A DNA stretch of 63,086 bases from an uncultured Allobosea sp. GTDB lineage: Bacteria > Pseudomonadota > Alphaproteobacteria > Rhizobiales > Beijerinckiaceae. Made by a program: the position numbers and the translations under genes. The notes beneath the pieces are model-generated. The model had not been told where the DNA came from, made no database searches, and saw only the letters and a list, made by a program, of their open reading frames with translations. The stretch lies in contig NZ_CAMFJF010000020.1 of the NCBI RefSeq assembly GCF_945956895.1, positions 1 through 63,086 of the forward strand, written 5' to 3'. Positions 27,759-36,896 of this stretch are shown in pieces (within the stretch, counting starts at the first letter, position 1; every line of letters begins with the position of its first letter).

Positions 27759-29427
27759 TCGCACTGGCGGGCAGATCCTCGTCGACCAGCTTCTGATCCA
27801 CGGCGCCACCGACGCCTTCTGCGTGCCGGGCGAGAGCTATCTTGCCGTGCTCGACGCGCTGCACGATGCCTCGATGAAGGTCACCATCTGCCGGGCCGAG
27901 GGCGGCGCCTGCATGATGGCGGAAGCCGCCGGCAAGCTCACCGGCAAGCCCGGCATCTGCTTCGTGACGCGCGGCCCCGGTGCGACCAATGCCTCGCCCG
28001 GCATCCATATCGCCGACCAGGACTCGACGCCGCTGATCCTCTTCGTCGGCCAGATCGACGGCAGCATGCGCGAGCGCGAGGCCTTCCAGGAGCTCGACTA
28101 CCGCGCCGTCTTTGGCACGATGACGAAATGGGCGACCGAGATCGACGATGCCGCGCGCATCCCCGAGATCATCAGCCGCGCCTTCCATGTCGCGACCTCC
28201 GGCCGCCCCGGCCCGGTCGTGATCGCGCTGCCCGAGGACGTGCTGACCGACCTCGCGGATGTCGCCGACGCCGAGCCCTATCAGGTCACCGAGCAGCACC
28301 CCGCCCCGGCGCAGATGGCCGATCTCGCCAAGCGCTTCGCCGTGGCCAAGTCGCCGATCGCGATCCTCGGCGGCTCGCGCTGGAGCCCGGAGGCGATCGC
28401 CGACTTCCAGGCCTTCGCCGAGCGTTTCGACCTGCCCGTCGCGGTCTCGTTCCGCCGGCAGATGCTGTTCCCGGCGGATCACCCCAACTTCGCCGGCGAT
28501 CTCGGCATCGGCCCGAACCCGAGGCTGCTCGCCCGCATCAAGGAGAGCGACCTCGTCCTGCTGGTCGGCGGGCGCCTCTCGGAGATGCCGAGCCAGTCCT
28601 ACACCCTGTTCGGCATTCCCAATCCGGGCCGGCCGCTGGTCCATGTCCATGCCGATCCGGAAGAGCTCGGCCGGGTCTATCGCCCGACGCTCGCGATCAA
28701 CGCCTCGCCGGCCGGCTTCTGTGCCGCGCTCAATGCGATCGAGCCGCCGAAGGCCCCGGCCTGGAAGGGCGCCGGCGCTGCCGCGCATGAAGCCTATATC
28801 GCCTGGAGCGAGCAGCCGGCGCCCGTGCCCGGTGAGTTCCATCCCGGCGAGATGGTGCGCTGGCTGCGCAGCCAACTCCCCGACGACGCCATCCTATGCA
28901 ACGGCGCCGGCAACTACGCGACCTGGGTGCACCGCTTCCACCGCTTCAACAAATTCGCGACGCAGCTCGCGCCCACCTGCGGCTCGATGGGCTATGGCGT
29001 GCCGGCGGCGATCGGCGCCAAGCGGATATTCCCGGAGCGCACCGTCATCGCCTTCGCCGGCGATGGCTGTTTCCTGATGAACGGCCAGGATTTCGCGACG
29101 GCCGTGCAGTACGACCTGCCGGTGATCGTCGTCGTGGTCGATAACGGCATGTACGGCACGATCCGCATGCATCAGGAGCGCGAATATCCCGGCCGCGTCT
29201 CGGCGACGACGCTGAAGAACCCGGATTTCGCGGCGTACGCCAAGGCCTTCGGCGGCCATGGCGAGCGGGTCGAGAAGACCTCGGAGTTCGCTCCTGCCTT
29301 CGAGCGCGCGGTGAAGAGCGGCAAGCCCGCGATCATCCACTGCCTGCTCGACCCCGAGGCGATCACCCCGGCGAAGTCGCTTTCGACGATCCGGGCCGAG
29401 GCCTTCGCGGCGCAGAAGAAGGGCTAA
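27751..29427 (+). CDS. Thiamine-diphosphate enzyme, acetolactate-synthase-like
   Basis: 558 residues with the three domains of the POX/ALS/decarboxylase family: N-terminal pyrimidine-binding domain with the activating Glu28 in VPGES, central domain, and C-terminal diphosphate-binding domain with GDG (437-439) leading to VDN, the ThDP motif. A good ribosome site (GGGGAGGG) lies inside the end of the CoA-transferase gene, so they are translationally coupled. Automatic calls would name it acetolactate synthase, but no small regulatory subunit (ilvH) follows and the neighbours are glutarate genes; 2-oxoacid decarboxylation is a plausible alternative. Confidence 0.9.
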   Translation: MANRTGGQILVDQLLIHGATDAFCVPGESYLAVLDALHDASMKVTICRAEGGACMMAEAAGKLTGKPGICFVTRGPGATNASPGIHIADQDSTPLILFVGQIDGSMREREAFQELDYRAVFGTMTKWATEIDDAARIPEIISRAFHVATSGRPGPVVIALPEDVLTDLADVADAEPYQVTEQHPAPAQMADLAKRFAVAKSPIAILGGSRWSPEAIADFQAFAERFDLPVAVSFRRQMLFPADHPNFAGDLGIGPNPRLLARIKESDLVLLVGGRLSEMPSQSYTLFGIPNPGRPLVHVHADPEELGRVYRPTLAINASPAGFCAALNAIEPPKAPAWKGAGAAAHEAYIAWSEQPAPVPGEFHPGEMVRWLRSQLPDDAILCNGAGNYATWVHRFHRFNKFATQLAPTCGSMGYGVPAAIGAKRIFPERTVIAFAGDGCFLMNGQDFATAVQYDLPVIVVVVDNGMYGTIRMHQEREYPGRVSATTLKNPDFAAYAKAFGGHGERVEKTSEFAPAFERAVKSGKPAIIHCLLDPEAITPAKSLSTIRAEAFAAQKKG

Positions 29428-29453
29428 GGGTCACTGGGTTTCCTCGAAACCCG

Positions 29454-29550
29454 CCGTCATCCCGGGCTTGACCCGGGATCCATCGGAGGGCTCCGGGGCT
29501 CTATGATGGATCCCGGATTTGCGCGGCTGCGCCGCTTGTCCGGGATGACG
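29454..29550. repeat. Palindromic repeat family B, copy 2
   Basis: Starts CCGTCATCCCGGGCTTGACC and ends GTCCGGGATGACG, with GGGATCCATCG / GATGGATCCCGG inside. In the convergent gap between the ThDP enzyme and cytochrome b561. Confidence 0.85.
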
Positions 29551-29578
29551 CCGCGTCTCTGTTACGCATCGGCCTGCA

Positions 29579-30121
29579 CTAAGGCTGGCCAAACCACATC
29601 CGCCGCATCAGACCGTCCCGGAGGACGTATTGATGCAGCAGGGCCGCGCCTGCATGGATGAAGGCGAGCGCGGCCAGGATGTCGAACAGCGTCGCATGCG
29701 CCCGCAGCATTGCATCGTAGACGGCCTGATCCGGGCCGATCGGATGCGGCACGGAAAACAGCCCGAAGAACAGCGTCGGGATCTGGATCGGCGCGGCCGC
29801 CGCCATCAGGAAGCCGGTGACCGGCAAGGCCAGCAGGCATAGGTAAAGCCCGCCGTGAACGACGGCGGCTGCAACATGCTGCCAACGCGGCATCGGGAGC
29901 GGCGCAGGCGCCGGCAACAGAAGCCGGGCAGCGGTGCGCAGCAGAACGAGTCCGGCGAGCGTCAGGCCGAAGGACTTGTGCCACTGGTAGAGCGCGAAGC
30001 GGGAGAGCAGGTCGCGCGTCTCGTCGCCCATCAGGCGGGAGAGCCCGTATTGCAGCAGGATCAGCAGCAACGTCGCCCAATGCAGCAGGACGATGAGCGG
30101 ATGCCAGTTGCGGGGGTGCAT
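29579..30121 (-). CDS. Cytochrome b561 family protein
   Basis: 180-residue inner-membrane di-heme cytochrome b. Four membrane helices with heme-ligating histidines in HPLIVLLHWATLLLILLQY, LYQWHKSFGLTLAGLVLLR, VVHGGLYLCLLALPVTGF and LAFIHAGAALLHQY. Members pass electrons from the quinone pool, for example to periplasmic YceI-type proteins or superoxide (CybB). The ATG at 30121 gives the usual start before the first helix; 30154 is possible. The YceI gene is upstream on the same strand, a frequent pairing, here separated by a family D repeat. Confidence 0.93.
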   Translation of the reverse strand: MHPRNWHPLIVLLHWATLLLILLQYGLSRLMGDETRDLLSRFALYQWHKSFGLTLAGLVLLRTAARLLLPAPAPLPMPRWQHVAAAVVHGGLYLCLLALPVTGFLMAAAAPIQIPTLFFGLFSVPHPIGPDQAVYDAMLRAHATLFDILAALAFIHAGAALLHQYVLRDGLMRRMWFGQP

Positions 30122-30147
30122 CACCGGATATCCCAGAGCATCGGATG

Positions 30148-30247
30148 CCGTCATTGCGAGCGCAGCGAAGCAATCCAGGGGGACTTGGTGAAGCGCTTCA
30201 ACCCTGTCCCCCTAGATTGCTTCGTCACTTCGCTCCTCGCAATGACG
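30148..30247. repeat. Palindromic repeat family D, copy 2
   Basis: Starts CCGTCATTGCGAGCGCAGCG and ends CGCTCCTCGCAATGACGG, inner arms AGCAATC / GATTGCT. It lies between the YceI and cytochrome b561 genes. Confidence 0.85.
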
Positions 30248-30279
30248 GTCTTCGCCATCCGCCCCGAACGGAACACACT

Positions 30280-30846
30280 CTACCGCGAAACCACGCCCTT
30301 GATATCGATCTCGACCTGATCGTCGACGATATTGACCTCGCGGCCGATCCCGAAGGCCGCACGCGAGAAGCTCGCATTGGCGTGGAAGGGGAGATTGCCG
30401 CCCGCGCGCAGCCCCGCCGGATCGCTTTCGGCGACAGCCGTGACTGTGACCGGCAGCGAGGCGCCGCGGATGGTGAGCTGACCCGTGATCGAGAGGCTGC
30501 GCTCACCGGTCCGCACCACCTGCTGGGACACGAAGCTGGCGACCGGATAGTGTGCGACGTCGAGCATCGTCTGCCCCTTGATGAAGCCGTCGACGAGATC
30601 GGCCCCCGTCCGCAAGGACCCGGTCTGGATCGTCATCCTGATTCGGCTGTGCTCCGGCCGATCGAAATCGAGCGCCAATGTGCCGTCGACGGTACCGAAG
30701 CGGCCGCTTGCCGTCTGGATGCCGAAATGGCGCGCCACGAAAGCGACCTCTCCGCCGCCTTTCGACAGCGACCAGTTCTCCTGCGCGAATGCCGAAGCGG
30801 GGAGCGGCCCCAGCAGAGCCGCGACAAGCAGCACACGCATCATCAT
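30280..30846 (-). CDS. YceI family periplasmic protein
   Basis: 188 residues, with signal peptide MMMRVLLVAALLGPLPASAFA and the lipocalin-like YceI fold: EVAFVARHFGIQTASGRFG, DGTLALDFD, then GQTMLDVAHYPVASFVS, GQLTIRGASLPVTVTA and the closing AAFGIGREVNIVDDQVEI. The family binds isoprenoid or quinone-like lipids in its barrel, and it is often encoded with cytochrome b561. Start chosen at 30846 because GAGGAG lies seven bases upstream; earlier in-frame starts would precede the signal peptide with unrelated residues. Confidence 0.95.
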   Translation of the reverse strand: MMMRVLLVAALLGPLPASAFAQENWSLSKGGGEVAFVARHFGIQTASGRFGTVDGTLALDFDRPEHSRIRMTIQTGSLRTGADLVDGFIKGQTMLDVAHYPVASFVSQQVVRTGERSLSITGQLTIRGASLPVTVTAVAESDPAGLRAGGNLPFHANASFSRAAFGIGREVNIVDDQVEIDIKGVVSR

Positions 30847-31034
30847 GGCATGGCTCCTCGGCAGCCGGATCGTACCCTTATTAAGCGCAGCTTCCCGCCG
30901 ACCGGCAGAGGCAGACACGCAGATGTGAGAAAGCCGGAGTTCTCCGGGAAAGATTCTTAACCGCTTTCGTGAACCCGGATCGAACCTTTCGCGACCACTC
31001 GTCGTTGATAAGGCGACGACAGGGAGGCAAGGCG

Positions 31035-31529
31035 ATGACGCGAGCAGGAATGATGCGATGGGCAGTGGCCGCAGCGCTCATCTTCTCGGCCGCTCCCGGC
31101 GCCCAGGCGGCCGGCTTCTTCGATGATCTCGCCCGCGCCTTCTTCGGCGGTGGGCCGCGCCTGCGGGCGTCCCCGATCTACGAATATGACGACGAGCCGC
31201 GCGTTCGCGCGCCGCGTGCCCGGGCGCCGGAGGTGTCCTCGAAACCCAAGCCGGCGATCGTCCAGCTCGATCCCCAGGCCGACAAGCAGTGGTATCTCAA
31301 GGACCCGACGCTCCGGCGCGGCGACATCGTCGTCACCGCCGGCGGCGTGCTCGTCTATCAGGGCCGCGATGCCGATGCGGCGCGCCCGGCCGATTTCGTC
31401 GCGCTCGGCGGCAGCGATTCGAAGGGCTGGAAGCAGCAATTGCAGACGGCTGCCGCCGGCGGGCGCGCCCGCTTCGGCAACCTCAGCACACCGGCCAAGG
31501 CAGCCGTGACAGCCGAGGCCGGCGAGTAG
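31035..31529 (+). CDS. Small secreted protein with GDIVVT motif
   Basis: 164-residue precursor. GGGAGG precedes the ATG at 31035; signal peptide MMRWAVAAALIFSAAPGAQA. The mature protein starts GFFDDLARAFFGGG, has a basic/proline-rich linker, then a conserved-looking core with PTLRRGDIVVTAGGVLVYQG and PADFVALGG. That core resembles the C-terminal part of the protein at 45455-46006. I do not recognise a characterised family. Likely periplasmic. It is monocistronic, divergent from yceI and convergent with the HdeD gene. Confidence 0.82.
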   Translation: MTRAGMMRWAVAAALIFSAAPGAQAAGFFDDLARAFFGGGPRLRASPIYEYDDEPRVRAPRARAPEVSSKPKPAIVQLDPQADKQWYLKDPTLRRGDIVVTAGGVLVYQGRDADAARPADFVALGGSDSKGWKQQLQTAAAGGRARFGNLSTPAKAAVTAEAGE

Positions 31530-31532
31530 GCC

Positions 31533-32132
31533 TTAGCGCGGCTTCACCCCGTCGAAGGTCGACCGGATCGCGCGGGCCAGCGCGATTGCCGCCCAGCCCT
31601 GGAAGATCAGCTCGACCGCCAGGAAGGTGCCGAGCACCCACAGGCTGGACGCCGGCCATTGCGCCAGGATCATGCCGCCCAGAAGCAAGGACAGCAGGCC
31701 CGAGAAGGCGACCCAGCCCCAGGCGGGCAATTCCCGGCTCTGGAAGGCGACGACAAGGCGCAGCACGCCGGTCGCGACCAGGGCCGCACCGGCCAGCAGC
31801 GTCAGCGAAGCCGTCGTGACCAGCGGATTGACGAAGGTCATCACGCCGACCGCGACGTAGAGCACGCCGATCAGGATGTGCCAGAGGCGGCTCCTCCAAC
31901 CCTGATGGCGGAACGCATCGATCAGCACCACGATACCTCCGACGAAGATCATCGCGCCAAACCAGATCGCGCTCGCGAGACTGAGAAGCGCAACGGCGCC
32001 CAGCCCCAGCACGCCCAGAATGACGAGCACGATACCCTCGGCCAGCAGCCAGCCCGAATTGCGCCGGAGCGGGACGAGATGCGTGGCGAGCGAGGAACCC
32101 GAGCGAGGCGAGGATTCTGCAGGCGTGGTCAT
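31533..32132 (-). CDS. HdeD family membrane protein (DUF308)
   Basis: 199 residues with six hydrophobic segments arranged as DUF308 repeats: LLAEGIVLVILGVLGLGAVA, SAIWFGAMIFVGGIVVLIDA, WHILIGVLYVAVGVMTF, LLAGAALVATGVLRLVVAF, AFSGLLSLLLGGMILAQW and LGTFLAVELIFQGWAAIAL. In E. coli HdeD is an acid-resistance membrane protein; in alphaproteobacteria the role is untested. Its stop is 3 bases from the stop of the convergent secreted-protein gene. Confidence 0.92.
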   Translation of the reverse strand: MTTPAESSPRSGSSLATHLVPLRRNSGWLLAEGIVLVILGVLGLGAVALLSLASAIWFGAMIFVGGIVVLIDAFRHQGWRSRLWHILIGVLYVAVGVMTFVNPLVTTASLTLLAGAALVATGVLRLVVAFQSRELPAWGWVAFSGLLSLLLGGMILAQWPASSLWVLGTFLAVELIFQGWAAIALARAIRSTFDGVKPR

Positions 32133-32272
32133 GGCCGACTCCGGTTGGGCGGGCCGCGACAGTCAATGCGACCCGTCAGGACAGGAGCCATCAGAAGCCC
32201 GCGTGACGACTTCGTCAATGATCCGCCGCAAAGCGGCAGATCACGTCACGAGCCAACTCGGCTGGAAGCGCC

Positions 32273-33241
32273 TCAACCGAGCTTTGCGGCAACGAGCTTG
32301 CGCAGGCCGCGCAGATCCTTGACGAAGCCGCGGATGCCTTCGGCCAGCTTCTCGGTCGCCATGGCGTCCTCGTTCATCGCGAAGCGGAAGGCCTTCTCGT
32401 CGAAGCCGAGCTTTCTGCTGACGCCCCCCTCCATTTGCGGCGACGAAGCCGGCGAGAGACGGCGCGGCAGGTCACCGGTCGCGGCGGCGAGCTCGTCGAG
32501 CAGGCCCGGCCCGATGGTCAGGCGGTCGCAACCAGCGAGAGCCTCGATCTCCCCGGTGTTGCGGAAGGAGGCACCCATCACGACCGTCTTGATGCCGAAA
32601 GCCTTGTAATAGGCGTAGATGCTCTTGACCGAGACGACGCCGGGATCGGTCTCGGCGGTGTAGGGGCCGCCACCGGCCTTGACGTGCCAGTCGAGGATAC
32701 GGCCGACGAAGGGCGAGATGAGGAAGGCGTTCGCCTCGGCCGCAGCAACAGCCTGCGGCAGTGCAAAGAGCAGTGTCAGGTTGCAATCGATGCCCTCGCC
32801 CTGCAGCACTTTGGCGGCCTGCAGCCCCTCCCAGGTCGAGGCGATCTTGATGAGGATGCGGTCCTTCTCGACGCCGCGCTCCTTGTAGGCGGCGATCACG
32901 GCGCGGGCCTTCGCGATGGTCGCGTCCGTGTCGAAGGAGAGATCGGCATCGACCTCGGTCGAGACGCGGCCGGGGACGATCCTGGTCAATTCCGCGCCGA
33001 AGCTCACCGCGAGGCGGTCGCAGACGGCATGGACCGCCTTCTCGCCGCCGCCCTGCTTCTTGCCCCAGCCGATCGCCTCGTCGACGAGATGCGCATAGGC
33101 CGGCGTCTCCACCGCCTTCAGGATCAGCGTCGGATTGGTGGTGCAGTCGACAGGCTTCAGGCGACGCACGGCCTCGATATCGCCGGTGTCGGCGACGACG
33201 GTGGTCACCTGGCGGAGCTGGTCGAGCTTGGAGGCGGTCAT
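32273..33241 (-). CDS. tal: Transaldolase
   Basis: Pentose-phosphate enzyme moving a three-carbon dihydroxyacetone unit between sugar phosphates. 322 residues, TalB-type: [12 protein letters not shown] near the N-terminus, the Schiff-base Lys in [16 protein letters not shown], and [28 protein letters not shown] and [19 protein letters not shown]. Start 33241 is preferred over 33259 because GAGGA lies 8 bases upstream and family proteins start [10 protein letters not shown]. The sugar ABC importer lies upstream on the same strand across a repeat-filled gap. Confidence 0.97.
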   Translation of the reverse strand: MTASKLDQLRQVTTVVADTGDIEAVRRLKPVDCTTNPTLILKAVETPAYAHLVDEAIGWGKKQGGGEKAVHAVCDRLAVSFGAELTRIVPGRVSTEVDADLSFDTDATIAKARAVIAAYKERGVEKDRILIKIASTWEGLQAAKVLQGEGIDCNLTLLFALPQAVAAAEANAFLISPFVGRILDWHVKAGGGPYTAETDPGVVSVKSIYAYYKAFGIKTVVMGASFRNTGEIEALAGCDRLTIGPGLLDELAAATGDLPRRLSPASSPQMEGGVSRKLGFDEKAFRFAMNEDAMATEKLAEGIRGFVKDLRGLRKLVAAKLG

Positions 33242-33430
33242 CAATTCGGTCCTCGGCATTTCTTCTTATCGTAACGCGTCACTGTGACGCCTGTTCGCTG
33301 CGATTGCGAGAGCGATGAAGCAGCCCTGCCATGCGGCGCGCTGACGCTGCGTGTCATGGCGATGGAAGCGGGGGAATCCCCTCTCTTTCCAGGCTACGGC
33401 ATTCACAGATCGCGAGTGAAGAGCGTAGCT

Positions 33431-33588
33431 TCCCTTCTCCCCTTGCGGGAGAAGGTGGCCCGCAGGGCCGGATGAGGGGTCGCGCCGCCTTCTCCGATGA
33501 GCGTATCGCAACGGGAGCCGGGATTGCCGATGTCGCGCGCCCCCTCATCCGCCCGCCGGCACCTTCTCCCGCAAGGGGAGAAGGGAGA
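33431..33588. repeat. Palindromic repeat family E, inverted pair
   Basis: Left unit 33431-33487 (TTCTCCCCTTGCGGGAGAAGG, then GGATGAGGGGTCGCGCC) and right unit 33531-33588 (CGCGCCCCCTCATCCG, then CCTTCTCCCGCAAGGGGAG) in opposite orientation around 43 unique bases. Same arrangement as at 2156-2374, here without an enclosed family D copy. The 430-base gap between the tal start and the sugar permease stop holds little else. Confidence 0.8.
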
Positions 33589-33672
33589 TACCCGGCCATC
33601 CCCGATCAGTGAATGTCGCGTAGCCTGCCGGAGGCCTCTTGCTCCTCTCCCGGAAGGCGATTCGAACCACCC

Positions 33673-34509
33673 TCAGCTCTTCACCGCGCCCGAGGTCAAG
33701 CCGCCGACCATGTTCTTACGGAACAGGTAGTAGATCGCCGCCGGCGGGATGGCATAGAGCAGGCCCGCCGCCATCAGCAGGTTCCAGGGCGCATCGTCGG
33801 CCGAGAGGAAAAGACCGAGCCCCACCGCCAGCGGAACCGCCTTCTCCGAGGAGAGCAGCAGGAAGGCGTAGAGATACTCGTTCCAGGCAAGCAGCAGCGC
33901 GTAGATGCCGATCACCACCATCGAGGGCTTCATCAGCGGCAGATAGACCAGCCGGAAGAGCTGGATCGAGGTCGCGCCGTCCATCACGGCGGCTTCGTCG
34001 AGCTCCTTCGGCAGCTTGTCGGAGGCCTGCTTCAGCACCCAGATCGCATAGGGAGAGGCCAGCGCGACCATGGCGAGGATCAGCGAGGCCTGGGTGTTGA
34101 GCAAGCCATAAGAGCCCATCGCCTTGTACATGGGGATGGCGAGGAAGGCGGCCGGGATCAGATAGGTCGCGAGCGCAAGGTTCATGATCGTGCGCCCGCC
34201 TTTGACCTTGAGGCGCGCGATGGCGAAGGCCGCGAAGGTGGCGACGAAGAGCGTGATCAGCCCCGTCGCGACCGCGATGAAGAAGCTGTTGAACATCTGC
34301 CGCCAGAAATTGTGCAGGTAGTAGTGCTGCTGGGCGAAGACGATCTGGAAGTTCTGCAGCGTCGGCTGGTCGGGCCAGAGCTTGCCCGCCAGCATCGATT
34401 CCTGGTTGGAAATCGAGAGCACGAAGAGGTGATAGATCGGCAGCAGCGTCCAGACCAGGACGGGGATCGCGACCAGCAGCAGCTTGCCTTCGTCGAGGAA
34501 CTTCTTCAT
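33673..34509 (-). CDS. Sugar ABC transporter permease (second subunit)
   Basis: 278-residue inner-membrane permease of the CUT1/MalG type, six helices. The cytoplasmic EAA loop that docks the ATPase is present as ELDEAAVMDGATSIQLFRLVYLPLMKP. Opening MKKFLDEGKLLLVAIPVLVW. The start overlaps the upstream permease stop by four bases (ATGA). No ATP-binding subunit follows; a shared MsmX/UgpC-type ATPase encoded elsewhere is probably used. Substrate unknown, a sugar or polyol. Confidence 0.95.
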   Translation of the reverse strand: MKKFLDEGKLLLVAIPVLVWTLLPIYHLFVLSISNQESMLAGKLWPDQPTLQNFQIVFAQQHYYLHNFWRQMFNSFFIAVATGLITLFVATFAAFAIARLKVKGGRTIMNLALATYLIPAAFLAIPMYKAMGSYGLLNTQASLILAMVALASPYAIWVLKQASDKLPKELDEAAVMDGATSIQLFRLVYLPLMKPSMVVIGIYALLLAWNEYLYAFLLLSSEKAVPLAVGLGLFLSADDAPWNLLMAAGLLYAIPPAAIYYLFRKNMVGGLTSGAVKS

Positions 34510-35396
34510 GCGTCCGGCCCCTTCGACAGGCGCTTCACCATCACGAAGACCATCGGCAGGATCAGCGGCATGGCGACGATGATCGAGGCGATGCCGAGAT
34601 CGAGATTGTTGTTGCGCATGTAGCGGATGCCGAGCGTCGCCAGCACATGGTTGAGATCGCCGGGCCCGCCGCCGGTGAGCAGGTAGACGCTGTTGAAGTC
34701 GCCCAGCGTCCAGATCATCGAGAGCATGGTCGAGGTGACGTAGAGCGTCGCCAGCGACGGCCAGGTGATGAAGCGGAACTGCTGCCAGCGATTGGCGCCG
34801 TCGACGCTCGCGGCCTCGTAGAGGTCCGCCGCGATGGCGAGCCGGCCGGTGATCAGGATCAGCGTCCAGAACGGTAGCGACTTCCAGATATGGACGAAGA
34901 TCGATGAGATGAAGGCGAGCGTCGGATCGGTGAGCCAGCCCGGCCCCTCCATGATGCCGAACCACTGGAAGAGCTGCTGGTTCAGCATGCCGTTCTCGGG
35001 GTTCAGCATCACCCGGAAGGACAGGATGGTCGGGATCGAGGGCACCGCCCAGGGCAGGATGAACAGCACCAGGACGATGCGGATCCAGGGCCGCTGCTGC
35101 ACGAAGAAGCCCGACAGCCCGAGCGCGATCAGGAATTTCAGGTTCACCGCCACGAACAGGAAGACGATCGTGTTGACGACGGTGCGGATGAAGATCGGAT
35201 CGGCGAAGAGCGCCCGGTAGGAGTTCCAGTTGAGGCCGAGCCAGAGGCCGTAGGCGACGGGATAGACCACCATGACGGCGAAGACGAGCACATAGGGCGC
35301 CAGCATGATGGCCCCCCACATCGCGCGGTCGCGCGTGAACCCCGATGCATCCTCGCGCGGTGCCGCAAGCGGCGCTGTCATGGCGGCTGTGCTCAT
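34506..35396 (-). CDS. Sugar ABC transporter permease (first subunit)
   Basis: 296-residue MalF-type permease with helices beginning WGAIMLAPYVLVFAVMVVYP and the EAA loop DLYEAASVDGANRWQQFRFITWPSL. Start 35396 is supported by GGAGAG upstream; an in-frame ATG-type start at 35453 lies in the gap before the binding-protein gene. Translationally coupled to the second permease. It belongs to the operon binding protein, permease, permease read leftward. Confidence 0.95.
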   Translation of the reverse strand: MSTAAMTAPLAAPREDASGFTRDRAMWGAIMLAPYVLVFAVMVVYPVAYGLWLGLNWNSYRALFADPIFIRTVVNTIVFLFVAVNLKFLIALGLSGFFVQQRPWIRIVLVLFILPWAVPSIPTILSFRVMLNPENGMLNQQLFQWFGIMEGPGWLTDPTLAFISSIFVHIWKSLPFWTLILITGRLAIAADLYEAASVDGANRWQQFRFITWPSLATLYVTSTMLSMIWTLGDFNSVYLLTGGGPGDLNHVLATLGIRYMRNNNLDLGIASIIVAMPLILPMVFVMVKRLSKGPDA

Positions 35397-35499
35397 GGAC
35401 TCTCCGGATTTGTCAGAGGCTCTTGTCACCCAGTGAAAGATACGCCGCGGCAATCCTTGCCGCGGCGGGTCGTTGACGCAAGCGCAACGAAGGCGCGTG

Positions 35500-36882
35500 T
35501 CAGCCGGCGATCTGCTTGATGCGGGCGATCATCTCGTCCACGGCCTGCTCGGCCGGGATCTTGTCCTGGACCACGCGGTTCACGGCCTTGGCCCAGACGT
35601 TCTCGGCGTTCACGGTCGTGAAATTGTAGTTGTAGACGAACTGGAACGGCACCGTTCCGTCCTTGTACTGCTTGTAGACCACCGCGCGATGCGGGTCCTT
35701 GCCATCGGACCAGAACGGCGCCTCGATCGCCTTCAGCGTCGTCGGCACCCAGCGGCCGGCCGAGCCCTCGACGAAGGGGCGCAGGTTCTCGTCCTTCATG
35801 AAGAAGGCCATGAACTCCTTGGCGCGCTTCTTGTTCTTGGCATCGGCGAAGATCACCGCGGTCTTCACGGCGGCGAGGTTGGTCATCTTGCTGCCGTCCG
35901 CCTTGAGCGGGAACTCGGCGGTGCGGATGTTGTCCTCGTAGTTCTTCTTGGCCGTCGCCCGCTGCTCGGCGGTGAGCGCCGGGTTGTTCATGTCGTCCAT
36001 GTGCTTGCCGGCGATCGAGATCGTGGCGTTGTGCGTGGCGACGGTGGTGCGGTTGTGGAAGGCGACGTTGTTGTCGGGGTCCAGCCAGTTCACCGAGGAC
36101 GGCGGGGTGCAGCCGCGCTGGAAGACGTTGGCGTAGGACTTCACCGCCTCGACCATCGCCTTCCTGTTCTCGGGCTGGTCGAGCACGATCTTGCCGTTCT
36201 CGTCGACGACCTTGGCGTTATAGGCGTTGGCGAAGGTCAGGAACGAGTAGAAGGTGTCGGACGCGGCGATGCCCATCGGATGGCCGATGCCGTAGACGCG
36301 CTTGCCCTTGGCGCGCATCCCGCCCTGGACCTTGTCGCACCAGAAGTCCCAATAGCCGTTCCAGGTCTTCGGGATGTCGGCCTCCTTGAAGCCGGCCTCC
36401 TCCAGCATGTCCTTCCAGTAGGTGATGTGCATCATCTGCTGCTCGACCGGGAAGGCATAGTATGACTTTTTGCCGGCCTTGCCGTTCATCAGGAAGGTGG
36501 TCGAGAGCGCCATCGGCTGGATGTCGGCCTTGAGCGGCTCGAGCACGTCCGAGACATCCTCGAGCTTGCCGTCATAGGCCCATTTGCCGGTGGTGCGGAA
36601 ATCATAGGTGGTGCAGAAGCCGACATCGGGAGGCGTGCCGGCATCGACCGCGCCGACCGATTTCGTCACGCAATCCTCGGTGGCGTAGAGCGAGAGCTCG
36701 ACCTTGACGCCCGTCGCCTTCTGGAATTTGTCGACGACGGCGAGCAGCGCATCGTCCTCGCCCTTGTAGAAGCCCTTGGTGAACCAGGCCGTCAGCGTCT
36801 CCTGCGCCATGGCGGCGCCGGACCACCCTGCGAAAACTGCCGCGACAGCCGTTCCCATGGCGAAATGCCGAACCAGCTTCAT
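35500..36882 (-). CDS. Sugar ABC transporter substrate-binding protein (family 1)
   Basis: 460-residue periplasmic binding protein with a signal peptide (MGTAVAAVFAGWSGAAMAQ) and the two-lobed family 1 fold: ETLTAWFTKGFYKGEDDALLAVVDKFQKATG, VDAGTPPDVGFCTT, WKDMLEEAGFKEADIPKTWNGYWDF and AKEFMAFFMKDENLRPFVEG. Two cysteines at positions DCVT and FCTTYD could form a disulfide. The ribosome site is GGGAGGAT. A LacI-like operator lies 15-30 bases upstream of the start. Substrate is unknown; the size and family suggest an oligosaccharide, polyol or sugar alcohol. Confidence 0.94.
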   Translation of the reverse strand: MKLVRHFAMGTAVAAVFAGWSGAAMAQETLTAWFTKGFYKGEDDALLAVVDKFQKATGVKVELSLYATEDCVTKSVGAVDAGTPPDVGFCTTYDFRTTGKWAYDGKLEDVSDVLEPLKADIQPMALSTTFLMNGKAGKKSYYAFPVEQQMMHITYWKDMLEEAGFKEADIPKTWNGYWDFWCDKVQGGMRAKGKRVYGIGHPMGIAASDTFYSFLTFANAYNAKVVDENGKIVLDQPENRKAMVEAVKSYANVFQRGCTPPSSVNWLDPDNNVAFHNRTTVATHNATISIAGKHMDDMNNPALTAEQRATAKKNYEDNIRTAEFPLKADGSKMTNLAAVKTAVIFADAKNKKRAKEFMAFFMKDENLRPFVEGSAGRWVPTTLKAIEAPFWSDGKDPHRAVVYKQYKDGTVPFQFVYNYNFTTVNAENVWAKAVNRVVQDKIPAEQAVDEMIARIKQIAG

Positions 36883-36896
36883 CCGATATCCTCCCG

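Noticed and set aside
27751..29427. Calling the ThDP enzyme acetolactate synthase (ilvB)
   Set aside because: No ilvH-type subunit follows and the neighbours belong to glutarate metabolism, so only the family is stated.
33653..33672. A tRNA T-arm-like TTCGAACC
   Set aside because: No acceptor or anticodon stems can be formed around it; it belongs to the end of the repeat-rich gap.
33673..35319. One long permease gene
   Set aside because: The upstream part of the frame is antisense-like, low-complexity translation of the first permease gene; the true start of the second permease is ATG at 34509 with an ATGA overlap.
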